Shown piece by piece: positions 54,612-63,583 of a stretch of DNA of 64,000 bases. The stretch comes from Streptosporangium subroseum (GTDB lineage: Bacteria > Actinomycetota > Actinomycetes > Streptosporangiales > Streptosporangiaceae). The position numbers were made by a program, and so were the translations under genes. Numbering within the stretch: position 1 is the stretch's first letter; every line of letters begins with the position of its first letter. The notes under the pieces were generated by a model. It did not search any database. It saw only the letters and a program-made list of their open reading frames with translations, and had not been told where the DNA came from. The stretch covers positions 248,001 through 312,000 of the forward strand of contig NZ_FZOD01000001.1 of the NCBI RefSeq assembly GCF_900188345.1, given 5' to 3'.

Positions 54612-55475
54612 TTGCCCGTATTACCCAGCACCACAAGGCGCACCTGGGCCACCGCCGTGTCACTCGTCATCGCGCTGTCCACCGTCATCCTGACGGTGCC
54701 GGCCAGCGCGTCATCGGCCGACATCTCCGGCTACCAGGTCAGGTACGCCACCAGCGACAGCAACTCCAACGACAAAGGCGCCGAGGTCACCTGCCCCGAG
54801 GGCACGCGCGTGCTCGGTACGGGAGCCGAGATCATCAGCGTAATCGGCGCCGTTGTCATCGACGAGGTGATACCGACCACGTACACCGTCAGCGCGTACG
54901 GGGTCGAGACCGAGGAGGGGACCACGGCCAACTGGTCGATCCGCGTGCGGGCCGTCTGCGGCGACCCCCACGAGTCGACCCGGATCCTCTCCCGGATCTC
55001 CCCGCTCAACGGGATGATCCCCGTGTCCGTCACCTGCGACACCGGCGAGTTCCTGCTCGGCACCGGGTACCAACTGGAAGGAGCGCGGGGCACGGCAAGC
55101 CTCGACTACGTCATCCCGCAGTTGAACATGGTCTACGCGCACGCGGTGAACAGGTATCCGGCGACGTACACCGACTGGACGCTCCGGGTGTTCGCGATCT
55201 GTGCCGAAGACCCGCCACCGGGACTGTGGATCTACTCCGAGACCAGCCAGAGCACCCAGTCCAACAAGCCGCCGGTCGAGGTCGCCTGCGGTGGTGCCGG
55301 TGACCGGCAGGTGGTCCTGGGGACCGGTTTCTCCATCGGCAACGGCCACGGCGAGGTCACCCTCGACTACTTCATCCCGACCAGCGACAAAGTCCTGGTC
55401 CGAGCGGCCGAAATGGAACCGATGAACGACTACTGGACCGTCAGGGCGTATGCGATCTGCGCCTGGGAGCAGTAA
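54612..55475 (+). CDS. Secreted protein with three C-x-GTG-x-D-C repeats
   Basis: 287 residues, signal peptide included. The start is a TTG at 54612, 4-12 bases after GGGAGGGCTGCA, giving a basic/hydrophobic leader (SLVIALSTVILTVPASASSA). The mature part contains three copies of an about 80-residue beta-rich unit. Each has a Cys before a GTG or GTGYQ/GFS tripeptide (RVLGTGAEI, FLLGTGYQL, VVLGTGFSI), a later VDYVIP-like strand and a terminal VxAICA. I do not recognise the family. The neighbouring kinase may control it. Confidence 0.78.
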   Translation: MPVLPSTTRRTWATAVSLVIALSTVILTVPASASSADISGYQVRYATSDSNSNDKGAEVTCPEGTRVLGTGAEIISVIGAVVIDEVIPTTYTVSAYGVETEEGTTANWSIRVRAVCGDPHESTRILSRISPLNGMIPVSVTCDTGEFLLGTGYQLEGARGTASLDYVIPQLNMVYAHAVNRYPATYTDWTLRVFAICAEDPPPGLWIYSETSQSTQSNKPPVEVACGGAGDRQVVLGTGFSIGNGHGEVTLDYFIPTSDKVLVRAAEMEPMNDYWTVRAYAICAWEQ

Positions 55476-55696
55476 CGACGTCTTCCCGGGCAGGCGCCTC
55501 TGCCCTCGCCGGAGAAACGGCCGGGCGGCCTGCGAACAGGTCGCCCGGCTTTCCCTTCCGCGTGCCGGGCGTGAGGAGAGCGTCGCCGGCACCCGGACAC
55601 TGCCCCGTGGTAACGGCGGACAGGGCGCGGCGGCGGAGCACGTGAGCGGTCAGCGGCGGCGGAGCGTGTAAGCGGCCGTCATCGAGCTGCGGACCT

Positions 55697-56596
55697 TCAA
55701 AGGCCGATGTCCGAGGATCCGGCCCCGTCCTTGTCCCGGACACCGGTCTCACTCGTCTCGACGTGAACCGACCGGAGCGCGCCCGGCTCACTCGTCTCGG
55801 CGTGAACCGATCGGAGCGCGCCCGGCTTACTCGTCTCGGCATGAACCGGCTGGAGCGCGTCCGGTCGGGAGCGCATCGCCGGCCACACATGCCACGCGAC
55901 CGTGTAGCAGACCAGAACGGCGCCGCACCCGCCTATCCCGCCCAGAATCACGCAGCGCACCAGGTCGTACAGACTCACCGCGGCACGGTCGCCGCTCCCC
56001 AATATGACCGCACCGACACCCGCGGCGCCCACACCGGTGGCCAGGACCCACCCGCGAAGGAGTCCTGTCACGCCGGGCCAGCGTCCCGGCCGTACGGCGG
56101 CGCGCCGATACCACAGGGCGAACCAGCAGGCCAGGACCACGAGCCCGCCTAACGAGCTGACGTACATCACCACGTTGAACACCCGATGCGCCCCCACGAC
56201 CGAGACCCGCATCGCCGGCCAGTGCACCACGGCGAAGCCACCCACCTGGGTGAACCCGTCCCACACCAGGTGCGTGGCGGCACCGATCAGCAACGCGGCC
56301 ACCACCGCGACCCCGCGCCCGGACGGCGCCCGATCGGGCAACCGCGCACGCACCCCCTCCGGGGCCAGCGCCGTCAACGGCCCGCGCAGCAACAGGTGGA
56401 ACACGACGAGCACCGCGACCCCCGCGAGCAGATCCACCGGCAACCCGCCCAGCCAGCTGTGGGTGACGTTCGAGGAGAAAGGCAGCGGCACGTAGTACGG
56501 CAGATCCGGCACCATCGCGCCGACCGCCAGCGCCGAGGGATGCAGCCATCGCCGCATCGGCAGGATCGCAACGACATGGCTCAGCGTGAAGGGCAC
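55697..56596 (-). CDS. DUF4184 integral membrane protein
   Basis: 299 residues. The opening MPFTLSHVVAILPMRRWLHPSAL, the GAMVPDLPYY motif and THLVWDGFTQ (with its His and Asp) match DUF4184, a family of membrane proteins of unknown function. About eight hydrophobic segments. The C-terminal 60 residues include a 13-residue repeat (PGALRSVHAETSE) encoded by the tandem DNA repeat at 55751-55867. Confidence 0.85.
   Translation of the reverse strand: MPFTLSHVVAILPMRRWLHPSALAVGAMVPDLPYYVPLPFSSNVTHSWLGGLPVDLLAGVAVLVVFHLLLRGPLTALAPEGVRARLPDRAPSGRGVAVVAALLIGAATHLVWDGFTQVGGFAVVHWPAMRVSVVGAHRVFNVVMYVSSLGGLVVLACWFALWYRRAAVRPGRWPGVTGLLRGWVLATGVGAAGVGAVILGSGDRAAVSLYDLVRCVILGGIGGCGAVLVCYTVAWHVWPAMRSRPDALQPVHAETSKPGALRSVHAETSEPGALRSVHVETSETGVRDKDGAGSSDIGL
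55751..55867. repeat. 39-bp coding tandem repeat, three units
   Basis: Units 55751-55789, 55790-55828 and 55829-55867 share ACTCGTCTCG and GAACCG. In frame they add 13 residues each to the end of the DUF4184 protein, so copy-number change would alter length but not frame. Confidence 0.8.
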
Positions 56597-56729
56597 GCCC
56601 CATTATCAGTGCCCATCGGCGATCATCTCGGACAATCCTGTGGCGCGGGCGACGCCGGAGCGGTCAGGGCTCTGACGGTGGCGCGTCATTCGACGGTGAC
56701 CCGGTTTGATGAGAGAAGACGCTCTTCCT

Positions 56730-56798
56730 TCAGACGGAGCGGAAGAAGGCTTTCTTGATCACGTCTTCGAACGGCTTCTCGGTGTGCGCGCCGTTCAT
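56730..56798 (-). pseudogene. Possible HsdR N-terminal scrap overlapping the DUF4276 gene
   Basis: An ATG (56796-56798) overlaps the DUF4276 stop and opens 22 codons, MNGAHTEKPFEDVIKKAFFR and two more, before a stop at 56730-56732. EKPFEDVI followed by hydrophobic residues resembles the start of type I restriction HsdR subunits. Only the beginning remains. The identification rests on a short match and is tentative. Confidence 0.35.
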
Positions 56799-57394
56799 GC
56801 GCCACCTCGCAGAAGTCGTTCGACATCACGCCAGAACTTGTCGAAGGACGGTGCGGCCTTGCGGGCCTGCTCCATGTCGAAGGCGCCGACCAGTCCCGCT
56901 TGATCCACGGTCGGTTTGTACGGCGTGCCATCCGTTTTTCGGGCGGAGAGCCATTCCTTGGCACCCCGGATCCCCTCCGGATCCGGTGGCGGATCCAGCG
57001 GATCGGCAAGACCTCGACATCCGGACAGCGACGCCGCAGCGGCCAGGAACCACGCCTCGAACTCCCGGTGGGCGAGCACCACCGAGGTCCCCCTGTCACC
57101 GCGCGCCTCACGGGCCCGCTGGAGGAGCGCCGGGCCGAGGGAGGCCGGGCAGTCGTCATCGGAGTCGATCAGCAGCAGGATTCCGCCCGTGCCGGTTACC
57201 TGATAAGAAGCCTGGAGAACAGCGTCCTCGACTCCACCGGGGGCGATGAGCTTGCTTCGCGGTATACGGCGCGGCGGAGGAATCCGCACATTCCAGACCG
57301 AGAGGGTTTCGGCGATCCTGCGGAGCAGCACGGGAAGCGCGGACACCTCGCCGTCACCCTCCACGATGGAGGCGATCGTGATCGGGTCGATCAT
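56795..57394 (-). CDS. DUF4276 (TOPRIM-like) protein, ATPase partner
   Basis: 199 residues. SIVEGDGEVSALPVLLRRI starts with the invariant Glu of a TOPRIM fold. ILLLIDSDDDCPASLG contains the DxD metal site, and VLAHREFEAWFLAAAASL is a conserved DUF4276 segment. Such TOPRIM proteins are predicted nucleases. The gene overlaps the AAA gene by 4 bases (ATGA), so the pair is co-translated. ATPase plus TOPRIM pairs (OLD, PARIS-like, Gabija) defend against phage; I infer the same here. Confidence 0.8.
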   Translation of the reverse strand: MIDPITIASIVEGDGEVSALPVLLRRIAETLSVWNVRIPPPRRIPRSKLIAPGGVEDAVLQASYQVTGTGGILLLIDSDDDCPASLGPALLQRAREARGDRGTSVVLAHREFEAWFLAAAASLSGCRGLADPLDPPPDPEGIRGAKEWLSARKTDGTPYKPTVDQAGLVGAFDMEQARKAAPSFDKFWRDVERLLRGGA

Positions 57395-58554
57395 TCGCCC
57401 GCCTCCGGCTGGAGTTGGCCGCCGCGCATCAGCTCACCGAGAGTGGTCCGTTTATCCTCGACGAGACGGCGGCTGACCTCGTCGACCTTGCCGATGACCG
57501 TGACCCCGCCGTTCATCGTCACCACCCGGACGGAGGCCGGATCGAAGTCGTCACGGTCGAGCAGGTCGGCACTCTGCGTGGTGATCACCACCTGGACCCG
57601 CTCGCTCGCCTCGGTCAGCGCATCAAACAGCGCCCCGGCGGCGGCCGGATGGAGCGCGGTCTCCGGCTCCTCGATCGCTACCAGCGTTGCCCGCCCGTCC
57701 AGTACGGCGGGCTGGAACAGCGCAGCGAGCACGCCCGCCGCGTGAAGCGTCCCTACCGAGATGGCCTCGGGTCCGAACGGCCGCTCCCCATCTCGGGTGC
57801 GCAGCTCCACGGTTGAGTACTTATCGATGAGCCGCTCGTCCATACCCAGCGCGTCCGGGACAATTGCCTTGAGATAGTCGTCAATGCGAGCCTTGAACAC
57901 GGGATACCTGAATGTGAGTTCCCCGAGCACGGATCCGATGCGCTCTCCGGAGTAGTCGATCCTCCCAGTGCGCTGATCCGAATGGAACTGCCGCATCTCA
58001 TCGACATCCAGATGGTGAAAAAGCATATCCCGGAGGGCGTAATACACATCGCTGAAGTCCTCCTGGGTGGCGGCCAGCGGCAGATAGAGCCGATCCTGCT
58101 CGATGCCTCCCCCGCCAATGACCCGCCCAGCCATCACATCGAATCGGATCTCCCCCGATCCAGACTCGCCCTGGCCCCGATGAATGACGCAGTGCTCCTC
58201 CAAGACCACCAGCGGCCGGCGTCCTGTGGAGTCCCGGCCGATGGTGAACCCATACTCAACCGGTGTCGGTTGGCCCGCCGCCTCGATTACCAACTCCAGA
58301 TAGACGGTGAACCGGTCCACAGGCTCGGGCACCCGCCGGAACACCTCGTCCAGACCACCACGCTTGGCCACGGCATCGGCCGGGGTCGACTCCAGCGCAT
58401 CCGCCACGAACCGCAGCGCGTCGACGAAGTTGCTCTTCCCCGTTCCGTTGGGCCCCAGCAGGACCAGCAACGGGGTGAAGACGACCTCACAGGAGGCGAT
58501 GCTCTTGTAATCGGTCACCTTCGCTCGCCGTAGGAACGGCAACGCCTGTCCCAT
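57391..58554 (-). CDS. OLD/PARIS-like AAA ATPase (AAA_21 type)
   Basis: 387 residues, ABC/SMC-like ATPase of the overcoming-lysogenization-defect class. VTDYKSIASCEVVFTPLLVL precedes Walker A GPNGTGKSNFVDAL (about residue 33). Walker B is LVAIEEPETALHP (about residue 277), followed by the VQVVITTQSADLLD H-loop/D-loop region. The ATG at 58554 overlaps the stop of the small upstream gene (TGATG), with a GTG at 58557 as alternative. It would form a sensor ATPase with the TOPRIM partner. Confidence 0.85.
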   Translation of the reverse strand: MGQALPFLRRAKVTDYKSIASCEVVFTPLLVLLGPNGTGKSNFVDALRFVADALESTPADAVAKRGGLDEVFRRVPEPVDRFTVYLELVIEAAGQPTPVEYGFTIGRDSTGRRPLVVLEEHCVIHRGQGESGSGEIRFDVMAGRVIGGGGIEQDRLYLPLAATQEDFSDVYYALRDMLFHHLDVDEMRQFHSDQRTGRIDYSGERIGSVLGELTFRYPVFKARIDDYLKAIVPDALGMDERLIDKYSTVELRTRDGERPFGPEAISVGTLHAAGVLAALFQPAVLDGRATLVAIEEPETALHPAAAGALFDALTEASERVQVVITTQSADLLDRDDFDPASVRVVTMNGGVTVIGKVDEVSRRLVEDKRTTLGELMRGGQLQPEAGE

Positions 58555-58805
58555 CACACCCCCCGCGCCATCATCACATCCATCTGCCCGGTCACCGCCG
58601 CTGTGATCAACGTTTGTCCCCGCTCGGACGGCAAGACCGGCTGGACTCCAAGTATTGAACTCATCTCGTCAAGACTCTTATCCATCCGTTGGATTCTCAG
58701 ATTGACGGCATCACACAGTCCGCCTGCCACCCATCGTCTCCCATCCACATCCTTCAACTCGATCAGCCGGACCCTGAGCTGGTAGATCGGGTCGGCACTC
58801 GTCAC
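58554..58805 (-). CDS. Small protein with HsdS-like C-terminal tail
   Basis: 83 residues starting at GTG (58803-58805), six bases after GAGGAG. The final SERGQTLITAAVTGQMDV is the conserved end of type I restriction HsdS specificity subunits. The preceding RIQRMDKSLDEMSSIL is a helix like the HsdS spacer. The DNA-recognition domains are missing. It could be a leftover of hsdS retaining a ribosome site, or a new small component of the ATPase module. Function uncertain. Confidence 0.6.
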   Translation of the reverse strand: MTSADPIYQLRVRLIELKDVDGRRWVAGGLCDAVNLRIQRMDKSLDEMSSILGVQPVLPSERGQTLITAAVTGQMDVMMARGV

Positions 58806-58937
58806 CGACTCTCCTCGGGATGCTCGGCGGGGATCACAGTCCTCGATGGTTACGTACGGTCATCAGCTCAATTCTGGCGTCCGCCAGATACCCGCAGGCC
58901 GGAAAACGCCCAACTGCGCAAGGACGAGTCGGCGGGT

Positions 58938-60443
58938 ATGGACGCCCTTGCCGAGCGGTTGGAGTCGGCTGGTGGGAGCGACAGCCTGGTCAATCTCAAA
59001 ACGGCGGGCTGGATGATGGGTCAGGGGCAACCGAGTGTCGATCGCTGTGTCACCCCGGAACGCTTCGTCCGGGGATATCACGAGCGCAAGCTCAACCCCC
59101 GGCAGCGGCAGGCGATCGAGCAGTCCCTCGGCAGTGAGCTCACTTTCATCTGGGGCCCACCGGGAACCGGCAAGACCGATGTCGTCGCTTCCGTCATCGA
59201 GGGCTGCTACCGGCAAGGGCTGCGAGTGCTCTTCGTCGCTCCGACCAAGGTCGCCGTAGATCAGGCGCTGAAGCGGATCTGCGAACTGCTGTCCGGCGAA
59301 GAGGGCTTCGACATGGGGCTCGTTCAGCGCGCCGGGGACATCGAGCTCGCCTCTCTGTCCGCCAGATTCGGCGAGCAGATCAGTGCCAGACGGATCGCCG
59401 AACGGCTTGCCACCGCTGTGGCCGCACGGATCGCCGAACGGCTTGCCACCGCTGTGGCCGCACGGATCACCGAGACACGCGAACTGCTGGACGCGGCGCG
59501 CCGGGACCTCGCGCTTCACGCCGAGGTCGAGCAGGTCACAAACGAGCTGAAGGATCTGCACGCGCGACGTGACGAGGCCGGACGGCACTCCACAGCCCTG
59601 CCCCGCCAGATCCACGCCGAGCAATCCGCCACCACCATGGTCGAGCGGCAGATCTTCGATACCGGCGCTCCTTCCGGGTTCTTCGTCAAGAAGAAACAGG
59701 CCAAGCTCGACGACCTCCACCGCTCCTATGAGGAACATCGGAACACCATCGCCGCGCTCGACCAGCAACTGCGCGCCGCACTGGCCGCCCAGCAGCACTG
59801 CACAACCGAGATCACCAAGCGTGAGCCAGAGCTGGCCGTTCTGCGTAATCGCCTGAGAAGAGTCCCTTCGGCAAAGCCTCTTCGAGAAGCCGTCGAAAGG
59901 CTTCAACAGCAGCTCACCTCATTGGAACAAGAACAGCAGAAGATCGAAGAAGCGGTACGGGGCAACTGCCGTGTCATGGGCACCACGGTCGCCAAGGCAG
60001 TGCAGTCTCGCAAGCTTCTCGACTCGATCGACGTGGTGGTCATTGACGAGGCCGGCATGGTGAACACCCCCTCGGCGTGGTGTGCCGCTGGGCTAGCCAC
60101 CCGGCGCGTCGTCATCGCCGGTGACTTCCGGCAGCTACCCGCCGTGACCAAGGCCTCTGGCGACCGGCGCTCCTCCGCCGAGGACAAGCAGCACGTCGCG
60201 CTCTGGATGGACCGCGATGTCTTCGCCACGGCCGGGCTGGTGGACCAGGCGGGTTCGGCCCGCCAGGACCGCCGGATGGTCTCTCTGGACACGCAATACC
60301 GTATGCGCCCGGAAGTGACGGTGAAACGCCCCGAACCTTCCGGAGTCGTGGTTCGACCAATCCAGAGCTCCTCCTTCTCCCGCGATGAGGCGCTTAGAGT
60401 CAGGTCCACTCGGGGCACTGGCCTGCCATCCAGTCATCCCTGA
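58938..60443 (+). pseudogene. Truncated SF1 helicase
   Basis: The open frame covers the N-terminal half of a superfamily 1 helicase. The Q-motif-like LNPRQRQAIEQSL and Walker A WGPPGTGKTDV (about residue 75 from the ATG at 58938) are followed by motif Ia (VLFVAPTKVAVDQAL), a coiled-coil insertion, motif II VVIDEAGMV and motif III GDFRQLP, then YRMRPEV of motif IV. Homology stops there, and the remaining 38 residues are foreign, so domain 2A (motifs V and VI) is lost. An internal 36-bp tandem duplication is present. Likely dead. Confidence 0.7.
59391..59462. repeat. Perfect 36-bp coding tandem duplication
   Basis: 59391-59426 and 59427-59462 are identical. In frame this repeats RIAERLATAVAA in the helicase coiled-coil region. 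Perfect identity points to a recent event. Confidence 0.9.
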
Positions 60444-60503
60444 AGACGGAGTACCCAAGATCCCCTTTTGACGCAAGACCTGAGCACCACAGGTGCAGGG
60501 CGG

Positions 60504-60641
60504 TTATGCCGCGGTCTTCTTGAAGTTCTCGATCAGACTGGTGAAACTGTCGCCGACGTGGCCGGCGGCGACGCCTCGCTGGAAGACCTCCAGGATCGCG
60601 GTGGGCAGCGAGGCGTCGATGCCGGCGCCGTACGTGGTCAG
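60504..60641 (-). pseudogene. C-terminal remnant of an imine-reductase-like dehydrogenase
   Basis: 45 codons, ending at 60504, read GIDASLPTAILEVFQRGVAA, then GHVGDSFTSLIENFKK. This fits the C-terminal helices of NADPH-dependent imine reductases/6-phosphogluconate-dehydrogenase-like proteins. Upstream (60641 onward) the frame enters the MetE-like gene, so the rest is deleted. Confidence 0.6.
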
Positions 60642-61657
60642 GTCGCGAGTCCGGCCACCGCCGCGTGCAGGGCAAGCAGCCCTGGCACGGACTCCGGCAG
60701 GCGCCGGCCAAATCCGCACTCCGTCGCCACGCCGAACGCATCGACGGCGGTCAGCGCGGCGTCGATGCGCCGCCGTGCGCCGTCCTCTCCATCCGTCGCG
60801 TGGACGAGCCCCAAGTAGAGCTCCGTACGGGCGGGCAGTCGCAGGTCACGCAGCGGGGCGAAGTAGGCGGGGTCCGTCCGGCCGATCGGGACGGGCAGGT
60901 GGATCCACGCGAGCGGGTGGGTGAGTCTGCCGGCCAGCGCGTTCGCAACGGTCACGAGACGTCCGGTGTCCTTCGGTTCGACAAAATGGCGATGTCCGCT
61001 GTCGCCGTAACAGAGGTGGTAGCCGACCTCGACGTCGGCGGGAACCGCATCGCCCAAGCGGATCAGCCGATCGAGGACCCCCTGTTCGAGATCGGGGATC
61101 CAGCTTGGGAAAACGCCCTCGAGCATGCCGAACTCGACCGCGGTGTCCCACTGGATGGAGAGCCGGTCGTGCGGAACGGCGTCGGTTATCAGCTCCAGTT
61201 CGCGGAGCATGGCCGCCTCGTAGACCGGTTCGACCGCGGCCTGGACACCCGTGTCGAAGTGAAGCCGGATAGGAGCCATCGGCGTCGGGAGACTCACCTG
61301 GAAGCGAACGTCAGGCAGCACCCCGGCGGCCTGCAGTCGCTGGAAGACCTCCCACGACGCGCGCGCCGCCTCCGCGTAACCGAGAGCGCCGAAGCGCAGG
61401 GCGGCGGGGTCGACACCGTCACGCAGCCGGAACTTCGGAGTCCGGCTGTATCCGTCCTTCTCCACCGCGTCCGTGATCAGGCCGGGGGTCTTTTCGAACA
61501 CCGCCCTCTGCCAGAACGTCCAGTTGGACCGAACCCCGGTCTCGCCGTCCGGGACACGCCGGAAACGGCTCCCGAGCTGAGCGGCGACGGTGCGGAAGAC
61601 CTCCTCCGCATCGCCAAGAGGGACACTACCGACGAGGTGCACGCCACAAATCGACAT
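60638..61657 (-). CDS. MetE-C/UROD-fold protein (cobalamin-independent methionine synthase-like)
   Basis: 339 residues. CGVHLVGSVPLGDAEEVFRT opens like the TIM-barrel C-terminal domain of MetE-related proteins. RFRRVPDGETG, QVSLPTPMAP and IQWDTAVEFGML follow its strands; the late CGFGRR is the zinc-Cys-type motif of the superfamily. Only the C-terminal domain is represented, as in many small MetE-like methyltransferases; the substrate is unknown. I chose ATG 61657; ATG 61705 follows a richer purine stretch and would add 16 residues. It was probably joined to a neighbour by the deletion at 60641. Confidence 0.72.
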   Translation of the reverse strand: MSICGVHLVGSVPLGDAEEVFRTVAAQLGSRFRRVPDGETGVRSNWTFWQRAVFEKTPGLITDAVEKDGYSRTPKFRLRDGVDPAALRFGALGYAEAARASWEVFQRLQAAGVLPDVRFQVSLPTPMAPIRLHFDTGVQAAVEPVYEAAMLRELELITDAVPHDRLSIQWDTAVEFGMLEGVFPSWIPDLEQGVLDRLIRLGDAVPADVEVGYHLCYGDSGHRHFVEPKDTGRLVTVANALAGRLTHPLAWIHLPVPIGRTDPAYFAPLRDLRLPARTELYLGLVHATDGEDGARRRIDAALTAVDAFGVATECGFGRRLPESVPGLLALHAAVAGLAT

Positions 61658-61707
61658 TTCACCCAAATTAGTCGATAACGGGCAATTCTGGTTAGAGGCG
61701 GCCATGG

Positions 61708-62010
61708 GTGCTTCCCACCCCCCTTCATCGACTACTTCTGAAAACCGACAACAAGGCGGCAGGCGGGTGGAGATCCTTTGACGCGGGCTTCCTCGACCGG
61801 CTGGAAACCTTCCGTCGCGCGGCCCGCAAGCAGCGCCGTATCGTCGAGCTGATGGGCAAGGATCTGCGGCAGCGGGGAGCCTCGGCGGAAACGGCCGCGC
61901 TGGCCTGCTACCAGGCCGGTCACGAGATCGCGGCCGGCGACCCGGATGCGCTGTGGCCGGGCGTGGCCGCGGCCTTCGACCGGCTCGGAGTCGTCGCGGG
62001 CCTCGGCTGA
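61708..62010 (+). CDS. Short hypothetical protein, possibly a fragment
   Basis: 100 residues. From FDAGFLDRLETFRRAARKQR to the end the sequence is protein-like and helical, with good codon use, but the first 25 residues are not and the start has no ribosome site. It may be the C-terminus of a lost protein. Divergent from the MetE-like gene. Confidence 0.4.
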   Translation: MLPTPLHRLLLKTDNKAAGGWRSFDAGFLDRLETFRRAARKQRRIVELMGKDLRQRGASAETAALACYQAGHEIAAGDPDALWPGVAAAFDRLGVVAGLG

Positions 62011-62175
62011 AGGATTCCGGCATGTAACGGGTGATCGTTCTGCCGGTGGTCGTCGTCCCGGTCCTGACGTCGCTCCTCGTGGCGATCGGCGGGCTCGACC
62101 CGGCCGGGCCGATGATCGGGCCCGGCGGCGGCGTTCCTGCCGATCGGGCGGCTCGGCCCGTATCCGGGGCGGTGT

Positions 62176-62928
62176 TCAGTGTTGGGCGACCTGTTCGGCG
62201 AATGCCTGTGGATTGTCCAGCATGATGTTGTGGCCGGCGTCGGGGATGGTCACGACCCGCACTCCGGCGCCCTCCAACTCCGATCGTCCAGCCGGCGGCT
62301 GCGACAGCGCCCCGACCAGGAACGTCCGCGGAATCCGCAGGTTCATCAGCAGTTCCCTGGTGGTCGGGCCGGCACCGGCGCGCAGCCCGAAAGCACTGCG
62401 GTGCAGCGCCGTGGGATCGGCGAGGCGCATGGTCGCGGCCCACGACGGCCCCACCTGATCCAGGATCCGGTCCATCCCGTCGGCGGCGAACTCGGCCTCG
62501 GTGAAACTGGTGATACCAACGCTGCCGGGCGCGGGTGGAGGCACCGGGTCGAGGGTGGCTTCGGCCAGAATCAGCCGAGACACCAGATCCGGTCGTCGGT
62601 GGGCCAGCGCGATCGTGACGGCACCGCCCATGCTGTGACCGATGACCTCGGCGTCACTGACCCCGGCGCCGTCCATCGCCCGGGCGAGCGCGTCGGCGTG
62701 ATCATCAAGTCGGTAGCCGAACTCCGCCGGACGGTCACTGAGTCCGAAGCCCAGCAGGTCCATCATCAATGTCCATCTGCCCGCCAGGAGCGGCAAGGTC
62801 ATCGCCTGGGTGAAGTATGCCGCCGCCTGCGCCCCAGCCCCATGGACGCAGACCCGGGCCGGTCCGGTGCCGGTGATCTCCACCCAGCGAATCCGGGAGC
62901 CGTCCGCCAGCACCTGTGCGTCACGCAT
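62176..62928 (-). CDS. Alpha/beta hydrolase
   Basis: 250 residues. VCVHGAGAQAAAYF carries the oxyanion-hole region, DLLGFGLSDRP the strand 4 turn, GHSMGGAV the nucleophile (Ser about residue 97), and IPDAGHNI the His. It diverges from a PadR-type regulator with a 91-bp gap and likely lies under its control. No signal peptide. Substrate unknown. Confidence 0.82.
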   Translation of the reverse strand: MRDAQVLADGSRIRWVEITGTGPARVCVHGAGAQAAAYFTQAMTLPLLAGRWTLMMDLLGFGLSDRPAEFGYRLDDHADALARAMDGAGVSDAEVIGHSMGGAVTIALAHRRPDLVSRLILAEATLDPVPPPAPGSVGITSFTEAEFAADGMDRILDQVGPSWAATMRLADPTALHRSAFGLRAGAGPTTRELLMNLRIPRTFLVGALSQPPAGRSELEGAGVRVVTIPDAGHNIMLDNPQAFAEQVAQH

Positions 62929-62956
62929 GTGTCTTCGTCCCTCCCTGAATACATCG

Positions 62957-62984
62957 GAGGCAAGGTATCACGAGGCCAAGGTAT
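62957..62984. promoter_or_regulatory. Direct repeat in the hydrolase/PadR intergenic region
   Basis: GAGGCAAGGTAT (62957-62968) and GAGGCCAAGGTAT (62972-62984) are 15 bases apart, next to TATATTG. They may bind PadR or be promoter elements. Confidence 0.4.
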
Positions 62985-63019
62985 ATTGCTCTACGGCGAC
63001 AGGCGCACCAGGAGGAACC

Positions 63020-63583
63020 ATGCTTGAGTTCGCGATCCTCGGTTTTCTCTACGACGAGCCTCTGCACGGCTACGACCTGCGAAAGCGGCTCGCGGCGCTC
63101 ACCGGGCACGTCCGGCCGATCGCGGACGGCACCCTCTATCCGATGATCAAGCGCCTGGAGACGGCCGGACTGCTGACCCGCGACCTGCAGCCCGGTCAGA
63201 TCGCCGCACCCCGGCACATGCTCAGCCTCACCCCCGCCGGGCGGGCCGAACTGCTGCGCCGGCTCCGGGAACCCGACGAGCTGTTCATCACCGACGAGAA
63301 CCGGTGGTTCGCCCTGCTCGCCTTCCTGCGTCACCTCGAAAGTCACACCGAACAGGCAGCGGTGCTGCGTCGACGGCTGGGGTTCCTCGCCCAGCCGGCC
63401 AGCTTCTTCTGGGACGGCGACCGCCCGTTGCGCGCCGCGGACTTCGACGATCCGTTCCGCCGCGGCCTCTTCACCATCGCCACCGCGACGACTCGGACCG
63501 AGCTGCGCTGGCTACGCGACACCCTCGCCGACCTGGAGGCGCCGGGCGCACCGAAGTCCGCCGCCGGCGACGTCACGACATGA
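63020..63583 (+). CDS. PadR family transcriptional regulator
   Basis: 187 residues. The winged helix has ILGFLYDEPLHGYDLRKRL, then GTLYPMIKRLETAGLL and a C-terminal dimerisation helix region (Vir_act_alpha_C-like). The ATG at 63020 follows AGGAGGAACC, the best ribosome site of the window. It probably represses the divergent hydrolase at 62176 and responds to a phenolic or drug ligand. Confidence 0.88.
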   Translation: MLEFAILGFLYDEPLHGYDLRKRLAALTGHVRPIADGTLYPMIKRLETAGLLTRDLQPGQIAAPRHMLSLTPAGRAELLRRLREPDELFITDENRWFALLAFLRHLESHTEQAAVLRRRLGFLAQPASFFWDGDRPLRAADFDDPFRRGLFTIATATTRTELRWLRDTLADLEAPGAPKSAAGDVTT

